Positions 20,833 through 30,800 of a stretch of 64,000 nucleotides of DNA are shown here, in pieces; positions within the stretch are counted from its first letter, which is position 1, and each line of letters begins with the position of its first letter. A program made the position numbers and the translations under genes. Origin of the DNA: Nothopassalora personata (lineage: Eukaryota > Ascomycota > Dothideomycetes > Mycosphaerellales > Mycosphaerellaceae); assembly GCA_033816765.1 (NCBI GenBank), contig CM066289.1:2914001-2978000 (forward strand), read 5' to 3'. The notes beneath the pieces are model-generated. The model worked only from the letters and a program-made list of their open reading frames with translations. It was not told the origin of the DNA and made no database searches.

Positions 20833-22839
20833 ATGCGCTCCTCCTGCCTTGCCTGTACCTTGTCCGCGCTGTGCGTGTCGCACGCTATAGCATCGCAGCT
20901 TTTGGAGCCACGAAGGGAACACAATCACACGCTTCCAGCCCCCATATATATAAGTCCCGACCAGAATTGGGACGGAGTAGACGGATCTTGGTCGACATTC
21001 ACCTTACGTGTTGGCACGCCCGAGCAGTCTGTCAGGACATTTCTGTCCTTCGCGTCATATCAGACGTTGGTCGTACTGCCGCAAGCATGTCAGGCGGCGA
21101 CAGACCGAGAGGCGTGCGCAGACGCCAGAGGATGGCTCTTCAATGACTCGGCCTCGTCGACGTTTGACCGAGTGGGCATATATGACTTGCGCATTGCAAC
21201 AAACCTTGGAACCGATAGCAATGCCATATACGGCTACGACACCGTCGGACTAGGTGGTCAGGGCGAGCAGGGTCCTACGTTGAAGAACACCACAGTCGGT
21301 GGAATGGCGTCGGAGGACTTCGATCTGGGCATCTTAGGCGTCAACCCAAAGCCCACCAACTTCTCGAGCCTTAATGATCCCGCGCCGAGCTACATGCAGA
21401 AACTCAAGGACGAAGGCCACATTCCCAGCTTATCATTTGGATATACGGCTGGCGCAAAATATCGATTCACGGGAGTTCTTGCATCGCTGGTCCTGGGTGG
21501 TTACGACATGTCCAAGTTCGTGAACAACAACGTCACTTTCACTCTTGCTGCAGACAACGACCGAGATGTTGTGGTTGCCATACAATCCATCAGTACACCT
21601 TCACAGCTTGAGAACAACCCGACCCCGACAGAATTACTCCCCAACGCCATCTACGCATACATCGACAGCACTGTGCCACAAATATGGTTACCCACAGCGG
21701 CATGTCAGGTCTTTGAGCAGGAGTTTTCACTCGTCTACGACAACTCCACGCAGCTCTACCTGGTCAACGAGACACTTCATGATGCTTTACTGAAAAGGAA
21801 TCCCAATGTAACCTTCTCGTTGGGACGGACGCTATCTGGCGGATCGACTGTACAAGTTACACTCCCGTACGCTGCGTTCGACTTGGAGGCGAACCCGCCA
21901 TACAGAGGGCTTTCGAACACTACGCGCTACTTTCCTTTACGACAGGCACAGAATGATACACAGTATACTCTCGGACGCACTTTCTTACAAGAAGCTTACA
22001 TTTCGATTGATTGGGGGTCGGGGATATTCAACGTTTCGCAGGTGGATTGGGTAGAGGCTCCCAAGCAGCATCTCGTTCCCATCATACCTGGCGAAGACAA
22101 CGGCAATGGAGGTGGATCTGGCGGATCTGGCTCGAACGCTGGATCATCAAGCGGGCTGTCGACAGGCGCCAAGGTTGGCATAGCTGTTGGCGCGGTCGCT
22201 GCTATTTCTGTGCTCGCCATCTTGGGCTTTTTGTTTGTGCGCGGAAGAAAGCAACGGAAGACTGCCATCGACGAGAAAACAGGATCCGAGACGGATGGTG
22301 CAAGCGGTATAGGACGACAGCGGAGCACGAAAGTATACCCCAAGGCCGAGCTGGAAGCACCGTCCGCACCAATGACGGAACAAAAGCGGTCGCTGCCTGC
22401 TCATGGCTCGACTGCTCCAGGCACACCAGGTTCCCCATCGAGCGGAGGATACTTCCCGGGTGGTGTTTCTACATCCACTACAGGCGAGGGGACACATTCT
22501 AGTGCACACAGTAGCCAACCTTTCTCGCCCCTGGGTGCTACTGCAAGTGAAGCGGACAGCCGTGAACTACGGGTGCACGAGATGCCTGGTGATATGCCTG
22601 CTATCAGAGAGAAAGACGGCAAAGCATTGAGTGAGAAAGAGGCAATTGCAAGGCGAGAAAGGATCTACAATGGCGTAGAGTCTTCGTCCGGATCCGCTTC
22701 GGCCGTAAAAGAGGGCATTAGAAAACCTCGACGTGTGAATCCTGATGAGATCGTTGATACTGGCGAAGCAGTGGAACCTCGAGACAAGCCTTTGCACCGC
22801 CAATTCTCCTTCGATATGGACAGTGACCGAGCTGCTTGA
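20833..22839 (+). CDS. Type I membrane aspartyl-protease homologue lacking the first catalytic Asp
   Basis: Predicted 668 residues from the ATG at 20833, chosen because MRSSCLACTLSALCVSHAIA makes a signal peptide; an in-frame ATG at 20785 adds 16 residues. A pepsin-like (family A1) fold follows: FTLRVGTPEQ, the N-lobe active-site strand, SFGYTAG, GVLASLVLGGYD and the C-lobe strand YAYIDSTVPQIWLP. In the N-lobe the canonical DTGS position reads SFAS (residues 72-75), so the first catalytic Asp is missing. In the C-lobe the Asp is kept (DST, D278). A Gly/Ser-rich stalk leads to one transmembrane helix (about 446-470, GIAVGAVAAISVLAILGFLFV) and a 200-residue Ser/Pro/Glu-rich cytoplasmic tail. 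Probably not a protease; a binding or signalling receptor is a possible role. Many N-glycosylation sites. Confidence 0.85.
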   Translation: MRSSCLACTLSALCVSHAIASQLLEPRREHNHTLPAPIYISPDQNWDGVDGSWSTFTLRVGTPEQSVRTFLSFASYQTLVVLPQACQAATDREACADARGWLFNDSASSTFDRVGIYDLRIATNLGTDSNAIYGYDTVGLGGQGEQGPTLKNTTVGGMASEDFDLGILGVNPKPTNFSSLNDPAPSYMQKLKDEGHIPSLSFGYTAGAKYRFTGVLASLVLGGYDMSKFVNNNVTFTLAADNDRDVVVAIQSISTPSQLENNPTPTELLPNAIYAYIDSTVPQIWLPTAACQVFEQEFSLVYDNSTQLYLVNETLHDALLKRNPNVTFSLGRTLSGGSTVQVTLPYAAFDLEANPPYRGLSNTTRYFPLRQAQNDTQYTLGRTFLQEAYISIDWGSGIFNVSQVDWVEAPKQHLVPIIPGEDNGNGGGSGGSGSNAGSSSGLSTGAKVGIAVGAVAAISVLAILGFLFVRGRKQRKTAIDEKTGSETDGASGIGRQRSTKVYPKAELEAPSAPMTEQKRSLPAHGSTAPGTPGSPSSGGYFPGGVSTSTTGEGTHSSAHSSQPFSPLGATASEADSRELRVHEMPGDMPAIREKDGKALSEKEAIARRERIYNGVESSSGSASAVKEGIRKPRRVNPDEIVDTGEAVEPRDKPLHRQFSFDMDSDRAA

Positions 22840-23374
22840 GCGATAACGCGTGTTTTCAATATGGGATTAGCGAGCGCGGCGTTGGTGGTATTACTCGGAC
22901 TACAGCACGTTGGTAAATCCACCACAGACATTGTAGGATTTTTGGTCAGCTGAACCATAACAGCTTCGCCTGCACAGATGACTCCATTGATGGAGTTCTC
23001 ACATCACTGAACGAATTGTTCCAAGCTTCGACGAGCTCATATTTGCATCAAATTTCCACGAGCAAACAGCAATGCTTGCAGCCAATTCGGTGGATACATG
23101 ACAACATGATCTGAAGGACGCGAGCCATTGCGGTACCTGCATAACGGATCGTCACCGCAGCTCCGCCGAACTTTCACTTGAGACCTCCACATGACATCGA
23201 TATGCGTCATCATATGTCGAGCTCGACACTTTTCAATGCACAGGTACAAGGAGCTCTTTCGAACTCATTGTCTGCATCTCGCACACAACACAACAGCTAC
23301 AGTCCATCAGTTCAACGACCAAGATCATACCAGAAATTGCAGTCACAGAAATACAAATCCAAACCTTGAACATC
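22840..23374. other. Intergenic region before the small hydrophilic protein gene
   Basis: About 535 bases holding the 3' UTR of the protease-like gene and the promoter of the next gene on the same strand. Short overlapping frames only. CA/AC-rich sequence just before 23375 is leader-like. Confidence 0.4.
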
Positions 23375-23864
23375 ATGTCTGCCGAATACGAGGGACAAGA
23401 TCCAATCGACATTGCAAAGCAAGCCGAGCGCGACCTCAACACACAACAAGCCAAAGGCAAAGCAAATGCCGGTCTAAGCGATAGTGGTATGTTCCACTCC
23501 ACAATCTAATACAATACCTCATCACTAATATGCCCGTCCTCCAGCCAGAGAATCCGGCGTCAACGAGAACGTAACCACCAAATTCCCCGGCTCAACCGTC
23601 CAAGTAGGGGGCCAGGGCGCCGGTGACGACCGCGAGATCCCACTTGAGGAGGGTGGAAGTATTAGACGAGACACCGGCAAGCCCACCAAAGCTGGCGACT
23701 TCGAGGGCGTTGGTGGTCCAGAGGATAAGGCTCGCATCTATGCAGACCAGGCCGGCGGTGATGATGCGATCCGTGGGAACATCAGACAGGGTGGTGAGAC
23801 CATCCGTCCTGGAGGTGGTGATTCGAATGCCAGCCAGGGAGGCACTGGTGGCAGGACAGCTTAG
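23375..23864 (+). CDS. Small conserved-looking hydrophilic protein, function unknown
   Basis: Two exons, 23375-23486 and 23545-23864, give 143 residues. The 58-nt intron has donor GTATGT and acceptor CTCCAG, and splicing gives GLSDS-ARESGVNENV. The protein is very hydrophilic, rich in Gly, Asp, Glu and Gln, with no Cys, no Trp and no membrane segment. It begins MSAEYEGQDPIDIAKQAERD, and its second half has GGPEDKARIYADQAGGDD and a Gly-rich tail. This composition resembles hydrophilins or LEA-like stress proteins, but I see no named repeat of those families. I believe similar proteins occur in related fungi, but this was not checked. The start is the first ATG after an A/C-rich leader. Confidence 0.75.
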
Positions 23865-23954
23865 AGTAGTGAGAGCGTAGACTCATTCCTGGCTGCAGAA
23901 GCATGATGGATAGTAGCATGAATTGAACGCCATCTATGACTGTTCTCCCGCGCA

Positions 23955-25178
23955 TTAGTACATTTGTACTTCGATCAATGCTCGCCCAACGCCACCGTCC
24001 ATGCCCGGTACTCCGTGATTCTCAATCTCGTAGGCTACAGCGCCTTTGTTTCGGCAGGCTGCTTTCAGGCCGTCGACTGAGCCACCCACGCCAAAGTACA
24101 TGCGTTTTGCGCCGATCATGGCTTTTGCCATCTTCACTCGCTTTAGTAGAGCGGCGAGTAGGTCGACGAAAGCGATTGTGGAAGCTGGGCTGTAGACTGT
24201 CTCCGCCGCGAGTATGACCAGGCCCATGTCTGGAGCGGATTGTGGGATGAGGTCTGCCAGTGTTGATGACCAGGGACCGGAGAGGAAAATCAAGGTGATT
24301 TGCTTGAACGAGAGGTCTGCCTTGAAGCGCTCTGTCAAAGCAGGTGTGACTTCCAGGTCGCCTTGGTTGTCTTCGTTGATTGAATCCAAAGAATCCGTGC
24401 CCGCGGCCCAGGTTAACAGCATGTTTGGAAGTGTCACCAGCCGCAAGACCTCCTCATTGTAGTCCGCAAGAGTGAATGTGAGCCCAGTCACTGCATTCTG
24501 AACAGCATGGCGGAATAGAATAGAGGTTGGCAAGGCACTCCCTGCGCCCAGCTGAGAATCTCATCAGCGCCGCAATCAGCATCAAGCCTTTGGCGTGGGC
24601 ATACCTCAACGATTTGATCACACCGAACTAGCTCGTCGATATCTTTGCGAGGACCTCGGTCTAGTAACAGACTGGCGAGATCTATCGAGCATTCCCATGT
24701 CTTGAAGCCGCCTTCGTAGACTCCAGCACGAAGGTCTGAGTTTTCGAGCTGGTCGATGACTTGATCGCTAGAGCTCCCATTTTCTTGGAGTAGCTGTAGT
24801 CGCACGTCGAAGAGCTCTCTCCGAGGTATGTGGGCGATGCGACCTAGTGGCGACTCGATCTTGACTGTGCTGTAGCTGATTCTCTCAGGTAGTGTCGCGA
24901 GCTGTATGCAAATTAGTCTTCTAGGAGGCATGAGACTAGGAAAATGAGATTGTGATGTGTATCATTCGATTGAAGGTAGGAAATGCCTTCTCCTCATGAC
25001 TCCTCGGCCACAATGAAAAAATTGAGAAATGCATACCTACCATCTCATCCAGGTTGTGTTGTTTGGCGGGCACAGCATTGTTCTCGATGACGTTCGCCGG
25101 CTGGATCATCGGCCTATCTATCACGCCCTCATCATCGTCACTGTCTCCGTCATGCGAGAAACCGAACGCGAAGGACAT
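23955..25178 (-). CDS. HPM1: Protein-histidine N-methyltransferase HPM1 (METTL18 type)
   Basis: SAM-dependent seven-strand methyltransferase that in yeast methylates a histidine of ribosomal protein uL3. Three exons read on the minus strand, 25178-25041, 24901-24605 and 24551-23955, give 343 residues; introns are 139 nt (GTAGGT) and 53 nt (GTATGC), both phase 0. The N-terminus MSFAFGFS matches the yeast protein, as do RRELFDVRLQLLQE, GVYEGGFKTWEC, ADYNEEVLRLVTLPN, ILAAETVYSP and YFGVGGS. The SAM motif I reads VELGAGSALP across the second intron; the exon boundary at CTCAG|CTGGGC is needed to form it. It shares a 312-base divergent promoter with the dehydrogenase at 25491. Confidence 0.92.
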
Positions 25179-25490
25179 ATTTGTTCCCTGTTTTCCTGTT
25201 GCCTGTATGCAGTGAGAGTGTCAGCAGCAGCCGCACGATGTCGCTGCATAGAATTTCTCCCCCTTGAGGGGTAAGGTGCAAATGCACGATGCGGAGCTAG
25301 AACTCTATCTCCACCGGCAGGACTTCTCCCCCATTAAATCAACTACGAAAGTGACATGGAAACAGTCGTCACAGCCCAGTATATATAGCTCAAGGCAAGT
25401 GCAAGCAGAGTATACACAATCACTGCTATCTACACACATCTCGACACAACCAACATATAAGCCTTTTTCTCATCACATCAAGAAACAACC
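25179..25490. promoter_or_regulatory. Divergent promoter HPM1/short-chain dehydrogenase with inverted stress element
   Basis: Contains the palindrome CCCCTTGAGGGG at 25260-25271, an inverted pair of the AGGGG/CCCCT stress-response element core bound by Msn2/4-type zinc fingers in yeast. A TATATATAG box lies at 25380-25388, about 100 bases before the dehydrogenase start. The A/C-rich leader follows. Confidence 0.55.
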
Positions 25491-26638
25491 ATGTCGTTCG
25501 CCCCAAAAGATCCATACCAGCCCTACGCTGCAGTCCACGCAGAGACAACAGGCCCGGGCGACCAACGCCCAACAGCGCTCCAGATCGTCAAAGACCTCAA
25601 CGCAATTGGCAAGCTCCAGGGCAAGACGATCCTCATCACAGGTTGCTCCGCCGGTCTGGGCATAGAGACCGCAAAAGCCCTCTACGAAACTGGCGCAAAG
25701 CTATTCCTAACAGCTCGTGACATTCCCAAGCTCGAGAAGATCATCGAGGAGATCGTCGCGAATGGCCAGAATGAGGACACGCCACGACCGGAAGCGCTTG
25801 AGATCCACCTGGACTCGCTGGATAGTGTGAGGAAGGGTGCTGAGGAGTTTACGAAAAGGTCCAGCCAGCTTGATATTCTGATCAATAATGCTGGAGTCAT
25901 GGCGTGTCCGTATGGAAAGACGAAGGATGGGTTTGAGACGCAGATTGGGACGAAGTAAGATCGGCGGCCTTTGCCCCATGTGGTGAATGTCCGAGCTAAC
26001 GTGCGAAAGCCACTTTGCACACTTCTTGCTCTTTCAACTGCTCAAGGTAAGTGCTTCGATCAGATAACAGGCGCAATGCTAACGATCCTGAGCCTGCACT
26101 CCTCAAGTCCGCCGCGCAAGACGGCATGACCAGCCGCGTAATCTGCGTCTCCTCAGCCGGACACCTGTACAGCGGCATCAACTTCGACGACATCAACTGG
26201 ACCAAAGAAGGCAGCTACAATAAATGGACCGCGTACGGCCAGTCCAAGACCGCCAACATCTACATGGCCTCCGCAATCGAGCGCCACTACGGCTCTCAAA
26301 ACCTCCGTGGCCTGTCGCTTCACCCGGGCGGTATCATGACCGAGCTGGGCCGCCACATGGATCAGTCCGACTACGAAACCCTACGGCTCGATAAGTGGCA
26401 GCATATCATGAAGAGTCCACCGCAAGGCGCCGCGACGCAGGTCTGGGCTGCACTTGAGCCGCATTTTGAGAAGGGGAATGGTGGGAGGTATCTTGCTGAG
26501 TGTGGGGAGTGTGGGCCCATGGCCGAGGGTGCGCAGGTTGGCGCCACAGGCTATGGGCCGCACGTGTATCATGCGGAAGCGGAGGAGAAGTTGTGGCAGT
26601 TGAGTTATGAGGCTGTGGGATTACCTGTTGAGAATTAG
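25491..26638 (+). CDS. Short-chain dehydrogenase/reductase, retinol-dehydrogenase-like
   Basis: NAD(P)-dependent oxidoreductase of the SDR superfamily. Three exons, 25491-25954, 26010-26046 and 26093-26638, give 348 residues. The Rossmann motif TGCSAGLG is at residues 50-57, ILINNAGVM follows, then NHFAHFLLFQLLK in the tiny middle exon. The catalytic Ser lies in VSSAGH and the Tyr-Lys pair in YGQSK, so the active site is complete. Introns are 55 nt (GTAAGA) and 46 nt (GTAAGT). For the second, an acceptor at 26107 would also stay in frame and would drop five residues (PALLK); family consensus favours keeping them. Closest fold is the WW-oxidoreductase/retinol dehydrogenase type; the substrate is unknown. 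A TATA box and stress-like palindrome upstream suggest inducible expression. Confidence 0.92.
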
Positions 26639-26708
26639 GCTCAGGGACGTAAGCAGTGATACAAACATAATCTCTTCCCCGATGGTATGTACATCTTTCA
26701 GCCAGCTT

Positions 26709-27490
26709 CTATACCACAGACCTATCAAGCGGCGCAGGACCCTCATTATCCTTACGCGCAGGTCTCGCCAATGGGCCACCGAGCTCTGCCTCGAGACCAT
26801 CAGGGAACGTCCGTGAGACGGAGGGCCGATCTGGGTAATATCTGTAAACTACCGCGCACAGCACGCCCACTGAAGCAACGAATGTGCCCTGAAACATGTC
26901 AGCGACCAATCTCCTGACTCTGATCGGCTGTTCGAAGAACATGAACATGTGACATACGATAAGGACTGCACCCCAAGCTGGCTTGAAATGTGTGTATTCT
27001 TCAGGTGTGAAGATGCCAAGGATATCGTTGTCTTCGTGGACGGGCTCGCCGAAGTTGCGTCGTTCTTGCTTGTCCCACCAGTCGGCGTACGGGTCGCGGA
27101 ACTGCCGCTTGAGGGGGAGGGCGGAGGTTGTAGAGGGGTCGGGGTAGTTGCCGTTCTGTCAGACACGGTGTCAGTATGCCTTAGAGCGCTTTTCATGCTC
27201 GCGTGCTCCGTCCGCCAGCCTCAATGCCTTTCAGCGTGTGCCTCGATGTCTCCCTCTTCCTCTCTTACTCCGCTATGCTGGAATGTGCCTACCATGTTTG
27301 GGTCCACACCTTGACCATCAAGCAGTGTCAGATCCTCCTGTGCTTGCTCTGCCTGTGCCGGCGACTTGCTGTCTGTAGCTGGGTTGGGAGCGATGGTTGC
27401 ATAGCTGCGTGGTGCGAATCGGGAGATGGCCGCTGGGCGGAGGAAATGGGCTCGGGGCGCCACGCGGAGGGCTGATCGTATCGATGCCAT
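26709..27490 (-). CDS. Mitochondrial complex I accessory subunit NDUFB8
   Basis: Accessory subunit of NADH:ubiquinone oxidoreductase in the inner mitochondrial membrane. Three exons read on the minus strand, 27490-27293, 27155-26958 and 26888-26709, give 191 residues; introns are 137 nt (GTAGGC) and 69 nt (GTATGT), both phase 0. The start MASIRSALRVAPRA begins an Arg/Ala-rich mitochondrial presequence. Exon 2 has the family block RDPYADWWDKQERRNFGEPVHED and FTPEEYTHF. Exon 3 supplies the membrane segment (GTFVASVGVLCAVVYRYYPDRPS) and the tail DGLEAELGG. Without removing the second intron a run-on with MFMFFEQPIRV would replace the membrane segment. An upstream in-frame start at 27637 would disrupt the presequence and is rejected. 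Confidence 0.92.
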
Positions 27491-27814
27491 ATTGGCCGTG
27501 GTGTGGGTGTTGCTGTTAGACCGGTTCGTTGGTGGTAGAGACGCCCGTGTCGCCTCAATGGCTGTGGTGGGAAGCAGTGATGCCGGAGTAGAAGCAGATG
27601 TCGGGCGGCCGCTCCCGACCTTCTGGATCGCAGTCAAACCGGCTCAAGGGCCCCTCGCCCTCGCGTAGAACCTGAGACACATGCACTTTACTCAATCAAC
27701 GCTGCCACAACTAATGGTCAGCCTAGGATTCATGATCGACAGGCATTATCGAGCACACCTCGAATGGAACGATCAGGCTAGTATCTGATATGATGCTCGC
27801 AGGAGGAGAAGGCT
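27491..27814. promoter_or_regulatory. Divergent promoter between NDUFB8 and SWR1
   Basis: 324 bases between the two starts; both transcription units must be controlled from this segment. It includes open but non-conserved frames continuous with the NDUFB8 leader. No specific site was recognised. Confidence 0.5.
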
Positions 27815-30800
27815 ATGGACGCGACGTCTGCTCCGGACACGGATCAAACATTTGTCGAATCCGCGTCGCATGAATCAGCATCGGCAAGCCAGGCGCTGAA
27901 CCATGGCGCGACAGCCACCAAATCGGAGCAAAATGGCGACCTTGACGGCATCGATGCCAAGAGTGCGATCGGAGCTACCACCGCCGGCGACGACATCAGC
28001 AACAACAACAACAACAACAACGAACCAACGCTTCGCCCGACACCGCAACCCAGCGCCAAGAGGAAAGAGTGGGAGGCCCAGATCTCGACGCCTGAACCCG
28101 GCGATAAGCGACTTAATAAGAAAGCCAAACGCGGCAAGTCTCCTCCGTGGGACTTTGGTGAAGCAAAGATCGCTACACTGAAGACGGCTGATGGGCGACG
28201 AGTCTCTGCGCGTGTGAACACTGCGACCCCGCTGGCGAGCGAGCCGGTCAGCGAGACGGAAGGCAGAGCGCGCAGTGACAGCCAGCCCGCGTCTGCACGA
28301 TCGCGACCGCCGAGTCCGCCGTGGAAGAAGTTCGAAGCTGAGGGGCCGACTACAGTCGTCGTGGACGGGAAACGCAAGAGCGGTCGCGTCAACAGAGAGC
28401 TGGGTGACGCACCAAAGCGGGTGAGTCCGCGGAGCAAGAAGCAGGTCGACAAGCTGGGCACCCCACAGAATGTCGAGAAGAAGCCGGTCGCGGGCAAAAT
28501 CATGGGCGGAAGCAGCAAACAGGCAGAGCAGGAGGGGAAGAAGCCGGTCAACGGACACGCATGCAATCTGGACAGGCCTTCGACGTCGACAGCGAGTGCT
28601 AAGAAGATCGCCGAACTCAAGGCCCAGATCGCTGCTCTCCAGCCGACACGGAGCTTCCCAGTGAGTGAGACCAAGCCTGCAGCAGCGCACAAGCGCAAAG
28701 CGAGCAAAGATGCCGTGCACGTCGATCCGCCAGCCTCGCCGCCAGTCGATCGAAAGGTGCATCGGATGAACAATGCAGCAGCCTCATCGCCCATGACTCT
28801 CTCGAAGCCGTCGCCCAGGATCAAGCTGAAATTCAACCCAGCGAGGCATTACATCCCTCCTCCGCATCCACAAGCGAAGCCACCGACTCCTCCCCGACCG
28901 CCCCAGTTATCCGTCTACCAGGTCATAGAACAGTATGAGCTCCAGGAGCTGCAACAGCCGTATACGGAGAACGAGAAAGGGCCACCTAGTGCGGAGTACT
29001 TCAGGGAGAAAGCGGACAAGCAGGCAATGGAGGAGGGCCAGATGCGTCAAAAACTGTTGAGAGAATCGAGACCTGGAGGCATACTCAGCAAGCAACAATG
29101 CAGCATTTATCGGGAGGACAGTCAAGCCGAGCCTCCTCAACAATACGGCCACTACGATCATATGGTGGCGCACGCACTTTGGTTGAGGCAATTACAACTT
29201 CGTGAAAAAGCACAGCATCGAGCTCAGGCAAAGAAAATCGCGTACGAGGCGCTTGACAAGTGGAAAGAAAGACATGGACCCACCGAGGAAGACATCGTGG
29301 CTGAAGAGAACAAGAGATTCGATCTGATCAAGAGACAAGTTGTTGCGGACATGAAAGCCAAATGGGAGATGGTTGAAGCTTATGTACAAGATGCGAAGAA
29401 ACGTGCCTGGGAAGCAGAACAGGAAAGGATACGAGCCGAGAAGTTGCAGAAAAAGCTTGAATACAGCGAAAACCTTCTGGCAAAACAACGAGGAGAGCAG
29501 GACAGCGACATCGATATGGACGAGGACAGTACCGGCGATGTCGATGAATCAGACGCCGATGACGGAGCGGACGAAGCGGAAGAGAATATGAGCGACTCTG
29601 AAAGCGAAGCAGACCAGGACGATGCCGAAGAAGATGGTGAAATGGACGAAGATGCTGTGGCAGCGTATTTGGCACAACGAGAAGCCGAATCTCCGGACAA
29701 GCGTGATGATGATGACGAGGAACACCGAGAAGTAGGCGAAGATGAAGAGATGGAAGACGTTGGGCTGAGTGCAATGCTTGGTGATAGCAGCGCCAACCAC
29801 GAAGCCGATAACGATGCTTGGAAGGACGATGCTGGCGAGTTGAACGCTGATGCTACTCAACCGCGTGCAAACAGACGCCGCCGAGCAGCAGGCTCTGCGT
29901 CACCTTCCCGCGAAGAGGCAGCTGTTGAGGAGCACCTCTCCTCTGACGAGTCCACCGATATGGACTCGGAAGATTACGATTCCGATGAAGACATGAGTAG
30001 TACTGACGACGGAGCTGGCGACGACGATGACGATAATAACGATGCAGGAAGCGAAGATGGCAGCGGAGGCGCGTCCATGCTGAAGACATCGCTCCTCGGA
30101 TTCTACAGCGCGAATGAACTTCGCGACCAAGCCGGAGGTCTGCCAACACCCATGACCAGCGTAGAGGGCGGTGGCGAGGACACGGAGAATGCGAGATCGG
30201 GATCGGAGGCAGTCTCTGTCGGCAAGATCGATGTCGACATGAGCATCGACAAAGTAGAGACTGCTGAGCACTCTGTTGAAGACACATTAATAGACCCCGA
30301 GCCAGAAGAGGCTATGAATACGAAGCCACAGGCTGACGCGGAAGACGTCGCTGCCAAGGAACATCATGAAGACGATGTCGGAGATATCGAGGAAGTGGAG
30401 GACCAGTCGACCAAGCACCTGGTTGCAATACCAAGCCTCCTGCGCGGCACACTCCGCTCCTATCAACATGCTGGTCTAGACTGGCTGGCTTCACTCTATC
30501 GAAATGGCACCAACGGCATACTCGCAGACGAGATGGGACTCGGTAAAACGATACAGACCATCTCTGTTCTTGCGCATCTGGCAGAAGTACACGAAGTCTG
30601 GGAGGCGCACCTGGTCATCGTCCCAACGTCTGTCATTCTCAACTGGGTCACTGAGTTTCAGAAGTTCCTGCCAGGGTTTCGGGTTCTTGGATACTACGGT
30701 ACCGCAGAGGAGCGTCAACAGAAGCGCAAGGGCTGGACAAACGATCCACACCACGAGAACAAGGAGAAGAGAGGCTACAATGTGGTCATCACCAGCTACA

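Noticed and set aside
20942..20956. CATATATATAAG, a TATA-like sequence
   Set aside because: It lies inside the coding region of the protease-like protein (PIYISPDQN), after the signal peptide, so it is probably not a promoter.
27844..28836. 330-codon minus-strand frame opposite SWR1
   Set aside because: Lies entirely within the low-complexity N-terminal coding part of SWR1; the composition mirrors that region.
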